A stretch of 64,000 nucleotides of DNA from Vandiemenella viatica (GCA_031002005.1 CM061920.1:115310095-115374094), one strand, 5' to 3'; counted from the stretch's first letter, positions 11,180-24,388 are shown. Numbers and translations: made by a program. Notes: generated by a model not told the origin, from the sequence alone.

Positions 11180-12556
11180 ATTCAAATTTACGTCTAGTAT
11201 TTTTATTTTGAAACTTTACTAGTGTAGAATTACCACTATAATGTTTTTCCCTGTTTATTCGATTTTTATTTATTGATTTTAATTAATCTAAAGTGTTAAA
11301 AATACAAGGGAAATGTAACTTTGCAAAACGCAAAGCTATTGGTCGAATCAAATCGTGCCGACCAAGTACACAATATTATTGTAAACACAGGCATAGTTGC
11401 TGGTTCTTTTAATAGCTCTGCGATCGTGTGGACGTTTGTCTTAACATATCAGCATAATTGGTGAGATATTGTATTCTTGCTACAATAAGCACACAACAAA
11501 TAATGACGCTCAGAGGAGTGAAAGCTGCAAGGTAATTAAGTGATAGATATTTGAATTATTAATTTTTAACCTTTTTAGTAGGTTAGATTGATAAGACAAA
11601 CAGAATTAGCTATAATTTACTGTGTTAATTTCCACGAAAGATTTAAATCGTCTTTGGGTTTTACATCTCGCAGAAAATAGCAGCACCATCATAACATTGT
11701 GGTTAGGTTAAAATGTTGACAGCATGAGAAAAATCGTAATTGAAGAATAAACTTTTTTGAAATCTCGCTTAGTTCTCAAGATATCAACTGTCAAAAATTG
11801 GTTACACGTTAATTTCCTGTGCCTTTGGTGACACTTTTCTTCCAGTCTAGGTCTCTTTTCAACTTAACCACAACCGGTAGTAAGAAAACAAATCAACCCT
11901 TTTGCATGTCAATTGTATTGATCAATGTGATTGATGAAATGTTATTTGGTCCAGGCCACATATTTCATTGGTTTCATATTGTTACTGATAATTCAGTACT
12001 GTTTAACAATTGTAATCAAATGACTTACCAGAAAACTCCGTTGAACCCATCATTTTAACTGGCTTTAAAGATAGTAACATAATAAAGTAGCAGAAAAGTG
12101 TTTAACTAAACGTCTGTCTGAACTTTAAAAGTTCGTACTTGCTTTGGATTAAGTTTCAATAAGAAATGATTTGAAAAATATACCAATGAAACTTTTGCAA
12201 TTTACTAAGATATGATTAGAGTTTGAACAGGTAACAAATTTTTATGTTACATTTCCTAAAATACATAAATACAGAAATTCTAAGTACTTACGTTAAAATG
12301 AGCTTCACAATAATATAAACAACTAGTTGCAGATATTTTATCTCTTCTCATAGCTGTACACCACTGTTTTCTTATATTCGCATCTCACAGGACAAGAAAA
12401 TACACTTTATAAGGTGCATTTCTTATAGTATTTTTGCACACAGGTACAATACAGTACTTATAACACAGTTTTCGACCTCCTTCCATATCGACATTAGTTA
12501 GAAAACATAAAGTTTTGAGATGAAACACTCCACGCTATACAGTACGTCAATGTAAT
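11180..12556. other. Intronic sequence, no gene seen
   Basis: AT-rich intron of the FAHD2-like gene. Scattered short open frames (for example 11819-12058) show no family resemblance. Nothing else recognised. Confidence 0.5.
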
Positions 12557-12567
12557 CGTGTACTTAC

Positions 12568-12818
12568 TTTTTTTTTTTTTTTTTGTAACAGTTTAACGTC
12601 CCTTTTTAACAACGTGGTCTTTAGAGACGGGAAAGGATGGGGGCAAGGAATGGGAAGGAATTCGGCCATGGCCTTTTGAAGGAAGCATCCCGGCATTCAC
12701 CTGGAGTGATTTGGGGAAACCATGGAAAACCCAAATGTGGATGCCCGGACGGGGATTCGAACCGCCGTCCTCCCGAATGCGAGGCCAGAACGCTATCCGT
12801 TACACCACCACGCTCGGT
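12568..12818 (-). repeat. tRNA-derived SINE, full length
   Basis: Minus strand begins with a tRNA-like head (GTGGTGTAACGGATAGCG A-box region; GGTTCGAATCC B box), continues with a body around 'ttgggttttccatggttt', and ends in a poly-A tail (poly-T on plus, 12568-12584). An 11-bp target duplication CGTGTACTTAC flanks it (12557-12567 and 12819-12829). Other copies in the window: 60201, 45500, 35028 and about 32190. Confidence 0.93.
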
Positions 12819-13559
12819 CGTGTACTTACACGCCACAGTGCAGCGAGTCAAAATGGCAGCGTTTAAATCAGCGGAATTGGATTTCAGTTTTAAAATATTT
12901 ATTTTGATGTTAAATCTTAATATTTACATTAAAGTTATATTTTTTATGGTTATGTATGAATGTAAATAATTTATTGAAAAAATAATAAAATACATGCATA
13001 TACCCTATTATGATGATGATTTCAAAACAATCAAGGAAGAATTTTGGGATGCAATTATTTTAAATAAATAGTCTCCTGCCTTCATCCATGGTAACTGATG
13101 GCTTATTTTCCCTATCCTTCTATGTTTTAATTGCCTGAAAGCACTTGGTTGGTCCGATTACTAAATAAAACTGATGATAAACTGGCTGAATGGCAGAAAG
13201 TAATAATTTTGATTGTTTCATGGGCAGTCCCAGAAATACCCTAACTGACGTAAAGATTCTAGTTTTGTTTAAAAAGATTGACTATTGTTGAAAGTAGCAA
13301 ACTTTATGGATTTTGATGCTGATAGGTTGTTTAGTATTTGTTTGGTACCCATCAATAGTAAATGCTCTCGTGAATTCATAAATGTGAAGAAATCGGTTAT
13401 CAATTTCTGAGACCTCAGTCCAACCCATATCAAAGCCGAACTGGATTCTACTCTTGGAAAGTTTGTTTCTTCCATTAAAACAGTAAAATTTTGGAAGGTA
13501 GAATTTAAAGGAGACCACACGAGCTGCCAAGATGAACAACCAAATGAGTTGACTATGAA

Positions 13560-14110
13560 CTGATAAGTAACAGCCACAAAATAGTATTGAATGACTGTAA
13601 ACTGAAACTGTCCAAGCTAGCAGACATGGTAAGCGTGTCATAAGGTGCTGTATGTCATAGTGGCTGAACATTTGGAATCAGAAAACTGTGTGCAACATGG
13701 GTACTTCAACTGCTCACAGGATTGAGCAAAACCAGTGTCATGAGCATGTTTCAATTGAGTATTTAGCGAAGATTCACAGAAATAAAGCCTAGTTTTTGAA
13801 CATTGATCCATTACTTCACACCTGACATGGAAGAACATTGATAACAATGAACCAAAACTGGTGAATCAGCTACAAAGAAGACAGACAGTTCCATCTGCAG
13901 CCAAGGTCATGACATCAGTTTTTTGGGATGCATGCAGGATAATTTTCCCTGACTATCTTGAAAAAGGAAAAACAATCAATGGGTGAGTATTATTGCAGCA
14001 TTTGAGCGATGAAATCAAGAGAAAATGGCCACATTTGGAATAAATAAATATTTATATATATATCAAGGCAGAAGATGAAACAAATCTGCTCCAAAGTAGT
14101 CTAAGAAGAG
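13560..14110 (+). pseudogene. Mariner transposase relic
   Basis: Frame-shifting translation gives LSKLADMVSVS, TFGIRKLCATWVLQLLT (compare LG-M-KLCARWVPRLLT), a TPDMEEH region, TGESATKKTD, then VMTSVFWDACRIIFPDYLEK and GKTING at 13905-13985. The order matches the middle of mariner transposases. Many stops and frameshifts; ends were not found, so the extent is approximate. Confidence 0.8.
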
Positions 14111-14119
14111 AAGGAAGAA

Positions 14120-17000
14120 ACATAATGAAATTATGAATGGTATATTGGATCCCACAAAAACAATTCTTGTAAAAATAGGTCAAGTCTCATGCTTGTTTAG
14201 TGACAAAAAGTTTTTAGATCTTGTTCTGAGCCAAGTCTATACTTTGCAGCGAGTATTCACTTCACTTTCTGAAACAGAATGGTTTCTCTCAGTGTTATAC
14301 ATCATTTATTTAGAATAGAAAAAATTCTGGTGACTTGGCCATTATGCATGTCATGTCTTAGTGAACCTATATAAATACCTTAAATGTGTTGTTTTATCAA
14401 CCTCACAAATACATAAAAGCCAAGATTTCACTTGCACTTTCTGGCGTTTGTCAAGTCTTAGAATAAATTATATACATTATGCCTTCCATTTCAGTAAAAA
14501 TTATGACATACTTAATCGTCAAGTCACCATAACATTTTTTATTCTAAATAAATGATCTATAACACCGATATAAATCAATCTGTTTCAGAAAGTGAATGCA
14601 CAATGAAAAGTATAGACTTGGTTTAGAAAAAGACCTCATAACTTATTGCCACTGGTTTTACTACCACCATTATAAAATAACAAGTAACTTCCAAACTAAG
14701 CATAGAAACAAATTAAAATTTAAGAAGTTAGTTAAACTTGCTTGTCTCTATGATTAAAGAGATTTCAGACACATAGCACCATCCAGAAATTTTCATGTTT
14801 GGGATTGTAATTAAATAAATATGGGGAAAAACATCAATATTAGACTTTTCTTATAATTTAGGGATGAAACCATATATGTGCACTAAATTACTTGTTTCTA
14901 GGATTACTGTAAGTACAGTGGAATTTTGTTGTTAGGGTTTCGTGGTTGATTTTTTTTTTTTTTTTATTCCCTAAGGAAAAGAAGGAAGTAAAATTTAACA
15001 CATTAGTTAAATTGGTAAGATCGGTCAACAATGAAAATCTCAGGTATATAAAGTTGTTAGGGTAGAAAGCGATTTCACGTTAGGGGTAGGTAAAAAGTTG
15101 GTATGTGTAAATTTACGAGTTTAAAACTTTTCTTATAATATGGGGGTAAAATTTTATGTGTGTCCCAAATTTCAGCTTTCTACGATCACAGGAAGTACCT
15201 TAGAGTTTTGATGATCATCAGTCAGTGAGTGAGTGACAAAATCGCTAAAATCTGCACATGAATAACATCCGAACTAAAAACAGAAACCAAACAGAATTTA
15301 GTATGTTTGATTGCTGATATCTATGCATAACATAAATTTGAGAACATAGCATCAATACGACCGAAGAAATTGAGGCACAAAAATGGCCAGAATCTCTTTG
15401 AAAAAAGGGCAGGCAGAGCCACCATTGATTTGACTTGGCAGGTGTACTGCCATGAACTCAGATTTAATGAAAGAAAAAACAACAACAAAGCAGGAAGAAT
15501 TGAAATTGGCATGTGGTACCAGCAGGCCTTATCAGAAAGAAGAAGAAACGTTGAGAGTCCACAGTTGATGTTTGTTTTGAGGAACTCAATAATCTAACTA
15601 TAAAAAATTGAAACTATTGAACATTGCTGTGAAAAGTGTATAAAGCTAAAAAGGAGACCATGTAGAAAAGAAGAAATACTTTTTTCCAAATTTTTGGAGT
15701 TTTCTTTATAGGATTGGGGTACTTCTGGGACTATTCTTATATTACTGATCGCACTTAGGGAATGTACGGTAGATACAGAAACAGCAGAAATAAAGAGAGA
15801 GAAGGGATACTGAAAGATAGATTAAAAGAGAAAGAGAGGGAGAGAAGAAATTAAGACAGGAATAAAGAGAAGGCAATTTAGGCAGGTACAGAAAGAGGGG
15901 GAGGGGGAAGGGGAAGGAGGGAGACGAGAGAAAGGGTTAGCTGAGATTCTGAAGAAAGAGTGTGTCCATGCAAAGTGCTGATGACTTTAAATGTGTAGCA
16001 GCCTTTGAGTAGGTTTGCATTGTGTGGTGGCATGATCTGCTACTGGGATATCCAGACTTTGAATGTCCACTGTGTGCGTTTAGTCATTAATCATAGTAAA
16101 CACATGTGTGGTAGTGAGAAGATGTAGGAAGCCAGACTATGCAAACATTTCAGCTGATAGATCTGATGCTGGAGATCTCGCATATAGTATAACCCATATA
16201 AATATTTCACTAATGGCAAGGTTAATATGGGTGTTGGTGACAGGGCACATGTTGCAAGTCTTGGAATATGGTCTGTTGCAGGGAAAAGAACCACTGAATG
16301 GTTTACTGGGCACAGCATTTCAGACAGTGACAGAGAAATAGATAACCCCACCTGGGCATCTGGTTAACAGATTTCAATCAAAGGAACAACTGAGTCAGAG
16401 TGTGTAAGATAACAACCAAAGAGGTTGACTAAACTGTGACTAATATGCAGGCAAAAGATTATCTCTGAGTTTATAATAAAAAAATTTTGTTGGTTGTTAT
16501 GTAAATAATACATTGATAAATCTAGTCTTAAGTGTGAAGATTTTCTTTCTAAATCAAAAAAAGTATAATAGTAAATGGTTTAGTGAAATCAATAAATGTT
16601 TTATTTTAATTGAAAAATATTGAATATTGTGCAGATGAATTATTAAAGCAAAGAAGCTATCGTAAGACATTTTGGTGTGTGTCCAAAATGCAATACGGGC
16701 TGCAGGAAACAAGAGTGTAACCTTGCAAGTGTGTGGTTATTGTTGGTGGGAAGAATATCAGTTAGGATGAGTGTAGGAGGTTACATGAGACATTTAATTT
16801 TTTAAATTCTTGATACAGCATTAAAGCATTTTCTTTTCCATTCTTAACATATTTATAGTTTTATATACTGTTGATGACTACAGATCATAAGAAAGAGAGC
16901 ATATCATATATGCTTGAATCTATTTATAGTGACATGCAACCGTATTAGGAACTTACAAGCAAGTTATCACTTCCCCATGTCAGAAATAGAAAAGACACAT
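14120..17000. other. Intronic sequence, no gene recognised
   Basis: AT-rich FAHD2-like intron. It holds a poly-T (about 14951-14965) and a purine-rich tract (about 15790-15950, GA/AG repeats). Short open frames at 15370-15597 and 16108-16341 have no recognisable domain. Confidence 0.45.
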
Positions 17001-17019
17001 TACATTACAACACAAAAAA

Positions 17020-17300
17020 TAAAATGGTTTAGTAACAAGCTTCATTATTAACACTGCAAAATGTGTGTTTGTCATTTGGAGTTGTGAGACTGGTGAGATA
17101 CAGACTCTGGAGCATTTACTTTTATGTGCAAATGCATAAATTGGTTTTATGCAGGAAGATGATATTATGACCTCTGACTGTGCAATTAAAGTTGCATAAC
17201 TCTGGAAGGAAGTTACTGTATACAGAAAAAAGAAAAATTTTAAATTAGATTGTAAGTCACAATTCCTTTCTCAATACTTAATATGTCTATGCCGCAAAGC
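17020..17300 (+). pseudogene. Possible LINE C-terminal zinc-finger relic
   Basis: One frame reads SCETGEIQTLEHLLLCANA, similar to the Cys-rich 'C-x2-C ... ET-x-EHLLL-x-C' motif at the end of several LINE ORF2 proteins. It is short and broken, so this is a weak call. Confidence 0.35.
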
Positions 17301-17710
17301 ATTTTTTACTTTCAGATGTAACATATTAATAATTTATAAATACAATTGGGAAAAGACACTACTTACCAAATATAGATGTAAATATGAATTTACATTATGT
17401 AGTATCTACCTCAATGGTACAGAATTAAAAGCACTTTCAATTAAATATCAGTGTATAGAAAGGATGGATGTGGCAAACGATGGACAAGTATAAATAAATG
17501 TTTCAATTTTCATTTTAATATTTTTGCATAAATATTTTAACCATTCTTTTTTGTACAAAGAATGGTGACCATGGTGGCTGCTAAAATATGGAACCGTCTT
17601 GATGTGATTTTTTTTTAGAAACACCGTGAGGCCCGAGGATCCTTCAGTTTCATCGAAGAGGATGTGCCGATAACTTAGATCTTGGTTCTGGTAGTGATGG
17701 TGCGAATAAA

Positions 17711-18433
17711 TTGAATGTTGCAGCCCCAAATACTTCACCCATTTCCCATCAGAATGTGAATATGAACAATGTGAATTTAGACTCCACAAATAATACAAAG
17801 CTGCTAACGGTAATGGCCCTAAATTGTCGGACTATTAGAGGGAAAGATGCCGAAGTTGCGACTAATGATGTAGATATAATACTAGGAACCGAGAGCTGGT
17901 TGACACCGCAGGTAGAATCTGGCGAAGTATTTGGCCCTCATTTCAATGTTTTTCGGAAAGAGAGAGCTGTCTCTATGGGCGGGGGTGTGTTCGTGGCTGT
18001 TAACAAAACCGTTATTTGCTCTGTCATAACCGAAACTGAAAATTTTTGCGAGCTGTTGTGGGTCAAGGTAAAAATTGGTAAAAATTTAAAGTTCATAATC
18101 GGGTCATTCTATCGACCTCCGGATTCTGATTTGGCTGACACGGAATACTTCAGAGAGTCACTTAATAAAATTTATAAAAAATTTTATGGACATATATTGA
18201 TCGTGGGTGGTGATTTTAACCTACCATCGGTTAATTGGGACACATGCACTTTCAGGTTAGGCGGAAGAGATAGGTTAATAACCGAAATGTTCCTAGAAGT
18301 ATTTGCAGAAAGATCTCTTGAACAGATAGTTCAAGAGCCAACGCGGTGCGACAAAAGTTCCTCATCCATTTTGGATCTTTTTCTTATAAGTAATCCTGAT
18401 AGATACAGTTTGTGTAGAAGATGGTATAAGTGA
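17711..18433 (+). pseudogene. LINE endonuclease domain (APE-type)
   Basis: 240 open codons. After a short leader, the AP-endonuclease-like domain starts at VMALNCRTIRGK; it carries GTESWL (catalytic Glu), IIGSFYRPP, and GGDFNLPSVNWD (Asp/Asn active-site block). The terminal SDHKAV motif (catalytic His) is found just beyond a frameshift near 18425. It nicks target DNA to prime reverse transcription. It is followed by several stops before the RT domain, so ORF2 is dead. Confidence 0.9.
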
Positions 18434-19083
18434 TCACAAGGCGGTTGTGGTAACTTTAAAATCCAGTATGAATTTGAAGCATGACAAAGACAAATTCGTA
18501 TATTGCTTCGATAAGTCAAACGATGTGGGTATGGTTGATCACTTGGCGTGAAATTTTGAAACGTACACGTTAAATACAAATGTTGAGGAACTTTGGTTTA
18601 ATTTAAAAGAAATAATATGGAATGGTTTAAATTAATTTGTTCCTAAGAAGCTTATTAAGGTTAGTTAGAACCTTCCGTGGTTCAATAGGGAAGTGAAGAG
18701 ATTGATCAGGAAGCAAAGGCATTTACATGCCGTGGTAAAAAAATCAGGGGACTCGTTTAATCTGGCTAAATAAGTTCAGTTACGAGCGGAAGTGCGTAAG
18801 GCAATGCGAGATGCGTTTAAAGAATTCCAAGCCAGGAATTTATCTGAAGCTCTGATTACTAATCCAAAAAAGTTCTAGTCATATGTCAAATAAAGGTTAT
18901 GCCCTCACTGATTAAGGAAAATGGGGAATAATCCGAAACTAGCGTAGAGAAAGCAGAAATCTTGAATAATATATTTTAAAAAGCTTTCACTACAGAAAAC
19001 TCAGAGGAGATTCCGACATTTGCCAATCGTACCAACAAAATTATGAATTCGTTCTTGATGTCGAGGAAATAACAAAACTGCTT

Positions 19084-19866
19084 ATGAATGTAAAAACCAA
19101 TAAGGCTCCTGGACCAGACGGTATTCCTACAAGATTCTACTCCAGATACGCAAAGGAAATTGCACCGTATTTGATGAAATTATATACCGCCTCCTTGGAT
19201 CAAGGGAAAATACCAGCTGAATGGAAGACCGCCATCATAAGTCCAGTGGTTAAAAATGGGAATGTTAATGATCCTCAAAATTGTAGACCGATCTCGTTAA
19301 CATCAATATTTTGTAGGATTTTACAACACATTATCAATTCAAATGTCATGCGGTTTTTGGATGAAGATGAGCTTTTAAACCCACATCAACATGGATTCAG
19401 AAAAGGCCGAAGCTGCGAAACGCAACTTGCACTTTTAATTCATCACTTGTGCCGTATTATAGATGGGCAATCCCAGGCTGATATAGTTCTATTAGATTTT
19501 AAAAAAGCTTTCAACACTGTGCCTCACACTAGGTTACTTAGGAAACTTCATGGCTACAGCATATCTAGACAAATATGTGACTGGGTTGCAGACTTTTTGA
19601 AGGGCAGAACACAGTGTGTAGTTCTCGATGGTGAGAGTTCATCACTTACTGAGATGAGGTCTGGGGTTCCCCAGGGAAGTGTGATAGGGCCTCTGTTGTT
19701 TCTCATATACATTAATGATTTGTGTGACATAATAAGGGGGATGAAAAGATTATTTGCCGATGATACTATTATTTATCATGAAATCAAAACCCAGGAAGAC
19801 TGCGCTTTGTTACAAGATGATATTATGAATATAATTGCTTGGTGTAAAGTTGGAGTTAAACACTAA
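19084..19866 (+). pseudogene. LINE reverse transcriptase domain
   Basis: 260 open codons covering RT motifs: NKAPGPDGIP, the WKTAIISPV block, CRPISLTSIFCRILQHI, GFRKGRSCETQL, LDFKKAFNTVPH, SGVPQGSVIGPLLFLIYIND and LFADDT (catalytic Asp pair). The thumb continues in another frame (KKCQAMRVS...) and the C-terminal QRRAARFVTG block is at 20185-20215. Upstream stops separate it from the endonuclease. Confidence 0.92.
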
Positions 19867-20354
19867 AAAGTGCCAAGCCATGCGCGTGAGTATAAAGGTG
19901 ACACCATCTAGCTTTGAATATTCAGTTAATGGTACTGTCCTTAGAACAGCAGATTCTGCTAAATAGCTAGGGGTAACAATTCATAATAATTTGTCGTGGA
20001 ATGAACATATCGAGAACGTAATTGGGAAAGCAAATCGTATGCTCCGATTTCTAGGTCGTAATTTAAAACAATGCACTCCGGAAGTTAAATCAATTGCATA
20101 TAAGTCAATAGTGCGTCCTCAATTAGAATATTGTTCTCTGTATGGGGTCCACATCATAAGGGGTTAATGGAGGCATTAGAGAAGGTCCAAAGAAGAGCGG
20201 CCAGATTCGTGACAGGTATATATAGTTGGAGGGAAAGCGTAAGTGCGATGTTGAAGGAGTTAAGTTGGGAAGACCTGGAACACCAAAGGCGTTGCTCTCG
20301 TCGGAAGCTAATTGAAAAATTCACGACCGACATATTTCAGAATAGCAGCAAATA

Positions 20355-21702
20355 CAGGGTGTCTCAAAAAGGACTTTACAACTTTAAAAATTCATTTAAA
20401 TTTTATGAAACAAGGAACAGAGCTGGTTTTGGTGTTGTTTTAAAGGAAAACACTTCAAGTTTTGACTCGCGTCGTCGGCTAGTGCCTAATTGCGTCGCAC
20501 AAGCACTAGCGGCAGTTACGTTAAAGATGGCTGCCTTCACTGGACCCGAGCGTGCTAGCTGTGTGTTTTGGTTTGAAGAATCGAAGTCTGCGACAACAGT
20601 TCAGCGTAATTTTCGTACCAAGTATGCTAAAGATCCTCCTAGTAGGCCTACAATGTATGAGTGGCATAGATGTTTTGTAGAAACAGGGTGCTCAGTAATA
20701 CATAAAAAATCCTCAGGTCGTCCAAGCACATCTGACGAGGTCGTTGAGCAAGTGAGAAAAAGTTTTGTCAACAGCCCTACGAAATCAACCCGGCGTGCAT
20801 CTCGTGAGCTGCAAGTCCCACATACGACGGTTTGGCGTGTGTTGAGAAAACGTTTGCATTTGAAACCATACCAATATTCGCTTTACAAGCAATTAAAGAC
20901 ACTGATAAGATTGCATGTAGGAACTTCTGTGTGGATATGTTAAATCGAGTGGATGACGATGAACATTTCTTGGACAACATAATCTTTTCTAACGAGTCAA
21001 CTTTTCACTTAAGTGGCAAGGTTAACACACATACCTGTAGGATTTGGGGCAATGAAAATCCACATGAAACATTGCAACATGTTCGTGATAGCCCTAAAGT
21101 GAACGTTCTTTTTGCGTTGAGCAAGAGGAAAATGTACGGCCCCTTTTTTTTTTCCAAGAGAGAACCATCAACGGGATAGTGTACCTTGATATGTTGCAAC
21201 AATTTTTGAGACCACAGCTCGATGAGGATGACCGAGAACGAAATGTTTTCTCTATGCAAGATGGCTCACCACCACACTATCTGACTGATGTCTGGGATTT
21301 TCTCAATGACCACTTTCCAGGTCAATGGATTGGCCGTGATGCGCCAATTGCATGCCCCCTCCCCCCCGTTCCCCAGACCTGACACCCCTAGATTTTTTCT
21401 TCTGGGGTTTCATAAAAGATATGGTGTACGTAACTCCTTTGCCGGCCACTCTACCTGAACTTAGAGCAAGAATTTACGCTGCTGCAAGTTACACCTGAAA
21501 TGCTAGTGTGAGTCTGGGAAGAAATCGATTACTGATGGGATGTCTGCAGAATAACCAACGGAAGCCACATAGAACATCTTTATTTTAAGGTAAAAAAACT
21601 TGAAGTGCTTTCCTTTAAAACAACACCAAAACCAGCTCTGTACCTTGTTTCAAAAAATTTATATGAATTTTCAAAGTTGTAAAGTCCTTTTTGAAACACC
21701 CT
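20355..21702 (+). mobile_element. Tc1/mariner-superfamily transposon with ~108-bp inverted repeats
   Basis: TA duplications (20353-20354, 21703-21704) flank inverted repeats of about 108 bp (20355-20462 and 21595-21702), starting CAGGGTGT(C/T)TCAAAAAGGA. These repeats are much longer than usual for mariners. It is inserted within LINE coding sequence. Length is 1348 bp with a single transposase gene. Confidence 0.95.
20527..21580 (+). pseudogene. Mariner-superfamily transposase, catalytic Asp lost
   Basis: Begins MAAFTGPERASCVFWFEESK with an HTH domain (20527-20870), then SGKVNTHTCRIWG (about 21013-21050), HVRDSPKVNV, YLDMLQQFLRPQ, QDGSPPHY (second catalytic residue, 21258-21281) and a final PDLTPLDFFLWGF (third, about 21378-21416). 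The expected first-Asp motif SDEST reads SNEST (about 20990), an Asp-to-Asn change. Frameshifts near 20880, 21170 and 21360 also break the gene. Intact relatives are single frames of about 340-350 codons. Confidence 0.88.
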
Positions 21703-22660
21703 GTATTGCTACCAGCAAGATTCGTTTCTCGGAATGACCGTGAAAATAAGATAAGAGATATCAGGGCCAGAACCAATTATTTTCTGTATTCATTTTTTCC
21801 AAGAGCACTTAGGGAATGGAATAGAAAGGATTTACCAAGTGAGTAAACTTAAAATTCGACAGTAGTAGTTTTCGATAAAACTCTCCGCCCATCCTGATCT
21901 GGGTTTTCCATGGTTTTCCTAGATCACGCGAATGCTGGGATGGTTCCTCACAATAGCCCATGGGCGCCTTCTGCCATATCCTGCATATCCCTTCCAAACT
22001 ATCACCCTCCACCACACTCATTTAGTGAATCGCGGAGTAGTAGTAATAGTAATAGTATGCATGTATGTTCATGGGGGCCAAATAGGACCACATTAAGCAT
22101 TGTTGCATTTTGCGGTGAGTTTGATTTTCTTTTAGAACCAGAAATCCTTCATTCGTTTTGAATGGACCTTTTCACACTCTTCTGTCTAAGGTCTTATTTT
22201 GGGTTCTCCATGTCGGTTTATCCCTTTTCTTTTTTAAAATTAATTTTAATTTACTTAAAACAGATTTATTCTGTACATATATTTTTGGCGTCATGTCTTT
22301 GATATTGTTTCCATTTTGGCATTCCTCTTTCTCTACTGTCAACTTTCCCCACCTTCACAGTTAAATGCCATTGTGCAATTACTGGTTAGTTACTATCTAA
22401 CTCTCATCCTTCCACTACAAATTCTACTGTTTGAGAATTTCAACCCTGGAAATATTTGTATGTTCATAAATCATTCTGCCAGCACCTATTAATTAACTAG
22501 TAACTAAATTTAATTAAATTAGGTGTTATTTAATGGGTGTGGCAATACAAAGATACTTTTTTGGCAAATTTAAAACCAGGGAAAATAACCAATCTTTATT
22601 ACATGTAAAGGTAGGAAAAGACAGATCTTTAAAAAAAAAAAAAACGTGGATTTTACTCAC

Positions 22661-22748
22661 CTTCAGAAATTCTGGTGGTTTTCTAGCCATACCAACACCA
22701 GCTGGTGTTCCTGTCAAGATAATGTCTCCAGGTCGTAGAGTTATAACA
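22661..22748 (-). CDS. FAHD2: FAHD2-like protein, penultimate coding exon
   Basis: Minus strand: acceptor ...cattccag at 22749, exon of 88 bases, donor gtgagt at 22660-22655. It completes a split His codon from the previous exon and then reads [19 protein letters not shown] and [13 protein letters not shown]-x-GVG is the conserved glycine-rich loop of the fumarylacetoacetate hydrolase fold, and RKPP-x-FLK is characteristic of FAHD2. The donor side leads into the exon at 7542. Intron lengths are 11.5 kb upstream and 15.1 kb downstream. Confidence 0.95.
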
Positions 22749-23930
22749 CTGGAATGAAACTATTTTTTACTAATACTGTAAACAGACTGAGAATATATGA
22801 AGAAAATTTATAACTTCAAATAAAAATAGATCACATGACATGTTTTTTTTAGGGTACTGGTTCCTAACTACAATAACCAGACAGCAGCAGGATAATGGGT
22901 CAGGAGATTTCTTTCAAACTGAGAAATAACATTCATTTAGCAGAACTAATATGATTCTAAAAGAAACTGAACACACTGCTAATATTAAATGAAACTGAAC
23001 TTTCCATTCATCATAATACTGACAGAAACACTGTGATACCTTTTCCGTACTTAAAATACAGACTACATTATGCCAACAGCACAGGAGTTGGTAATCACAT
23101 ATTTACACTGGATAAACTTATTAATAAAAGATTAATATTATTAATTGTGTTGGAGCTTGTGTCTCAGTAACTATTTCCCAACACCTCTTCTTCGGTTCTC
23201 AGCATTGTGGATGAAATGTTAATTAATTTTAAATAATCACTGAGGCTCTTCCCAAACAACCAACTTCAGCTTGGTATAAATTTCTAATTTGCAGTATTTC
23301 TGTTTTCGATACATTGCTCAGCAACTCCTTTGAAAACTTATACTAGTCTGGTATCTCCTCACATGCAGATGAAAAATTTCCCATTCCCACAGGCAGTAAA
23401 TCAAGTACTAATTTACTGACATAGTCATTCCCATACTAATTTAGGGACATAGTCCACTCTTCCCTTCAGCATACTATTCCTACTAATTCTTCATCCAATA
23501 GCTATCCAGGCCAAATTAAAAAGGTTTTCCCTAATTATTAGTACTATTTTCTTTGACCATTTCCTGAATTCCAGTAACTTTCAATCCAGATATTTCTCAA
23601 AGATAAATCCCTGTGCCTTTCCCCTTCCCTATCTGTACCCCTTCCAACTACTGTACGTGATAGCCACACTTTAGTTCCCATGCCATGACTATTCACCTAA
23701 TAGAAATAATATTTTAAAGGATACATGTAGCATAATTGACATTGCCTCCAAGATATATAATTTGCATATTTAAACAGGTTAAAGCTGTAATAGCATTTTT
23801 TCCCATTTTTATGAACTAATTTTACTATTACATTATTTATTGCTTTTGCTGTTTCTGCCCGCTGACCATAGAGGTTAACACGGGCAGACCAGTGGTCAAC
23901 CTGAGACAAGACAAGCAAGCCTTGGGTAGA
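22749..23930. other. Intronic sequence, no secure gene
   Basis: AT-rich intron of the FAHD2-like gene. Around 23500-23690 the minus strand faintly resembles the C-terminal part of LINE family A (CGYHVQ, stop, LEG), too weak to annotate as an element. Confidence 0.4.
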
Positions 23931-24388
23931 GACAATCATGGGGGGAGGGGGGGGGGACGAAACATGACCAACTGTTCCGAAGAGCTAAATGAGCGGAGAA
24001 CCAAAACGAGCAAGCTCAAGTCAACGACAAGAGCCACATAGTCCAAAGAGTAAACCAAACAGAGAACCAAGACGAGCAAGATCAACAAGGGATGTATGTT
24101 GTGACGGCAACGATACTGAGCTGCAGCGAATACAAGTACTGCCCATGATAGTGCCACACGGCTGTATTTGTATCGTTGTATCGACCACGTTATGTCTGAT
24201 TGGCTGTCTGCAAAGCCTCTGGAGTGCAGTGGCACCAGTTCTGCCATTACCAGTGCCGCCTATCAGCTGTCCAAATCCATGTTCTCTGGCAGGCATATAA
24301 ATGTATTGGGCTGGGATACCAGATCCCTACCCCCTAAAGTAGCTACATATGAATGGAAGCACCCTGGACGATAATTAGGAAGATGAGG

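Larger units (their letters stand above)
17700..22057 (+). mobile_element. CR1/L2/Jockey-type LINE, split by a mariner-superfamily element
   Basis: ORF2-like coding from about 17711 to a stop at about 21846, then a 3' UTR and a (TAG/TAA)n tail at 22036-22057. The coding sequence is interrupted by the transposon at 20355-21702: the frame ends ...IFQNSSKY at the left TA and resumes right of 21704 (RDIRARTNYFLYSFFPRALREW). The 3' UTR at 21890-21990 resembles the body of the window's SINE family. The whole element lies in the last FAHD2-like intron, opposite to the gene. Confidence 0.9.

Noticed and set aside
13269..13847. Minus-strand frames of 69-129 codons
   Set aside because: At their right-hand end (13560-13847) the plus strand encodes recognisable mariner fragments; the minus frames match nothing I know.
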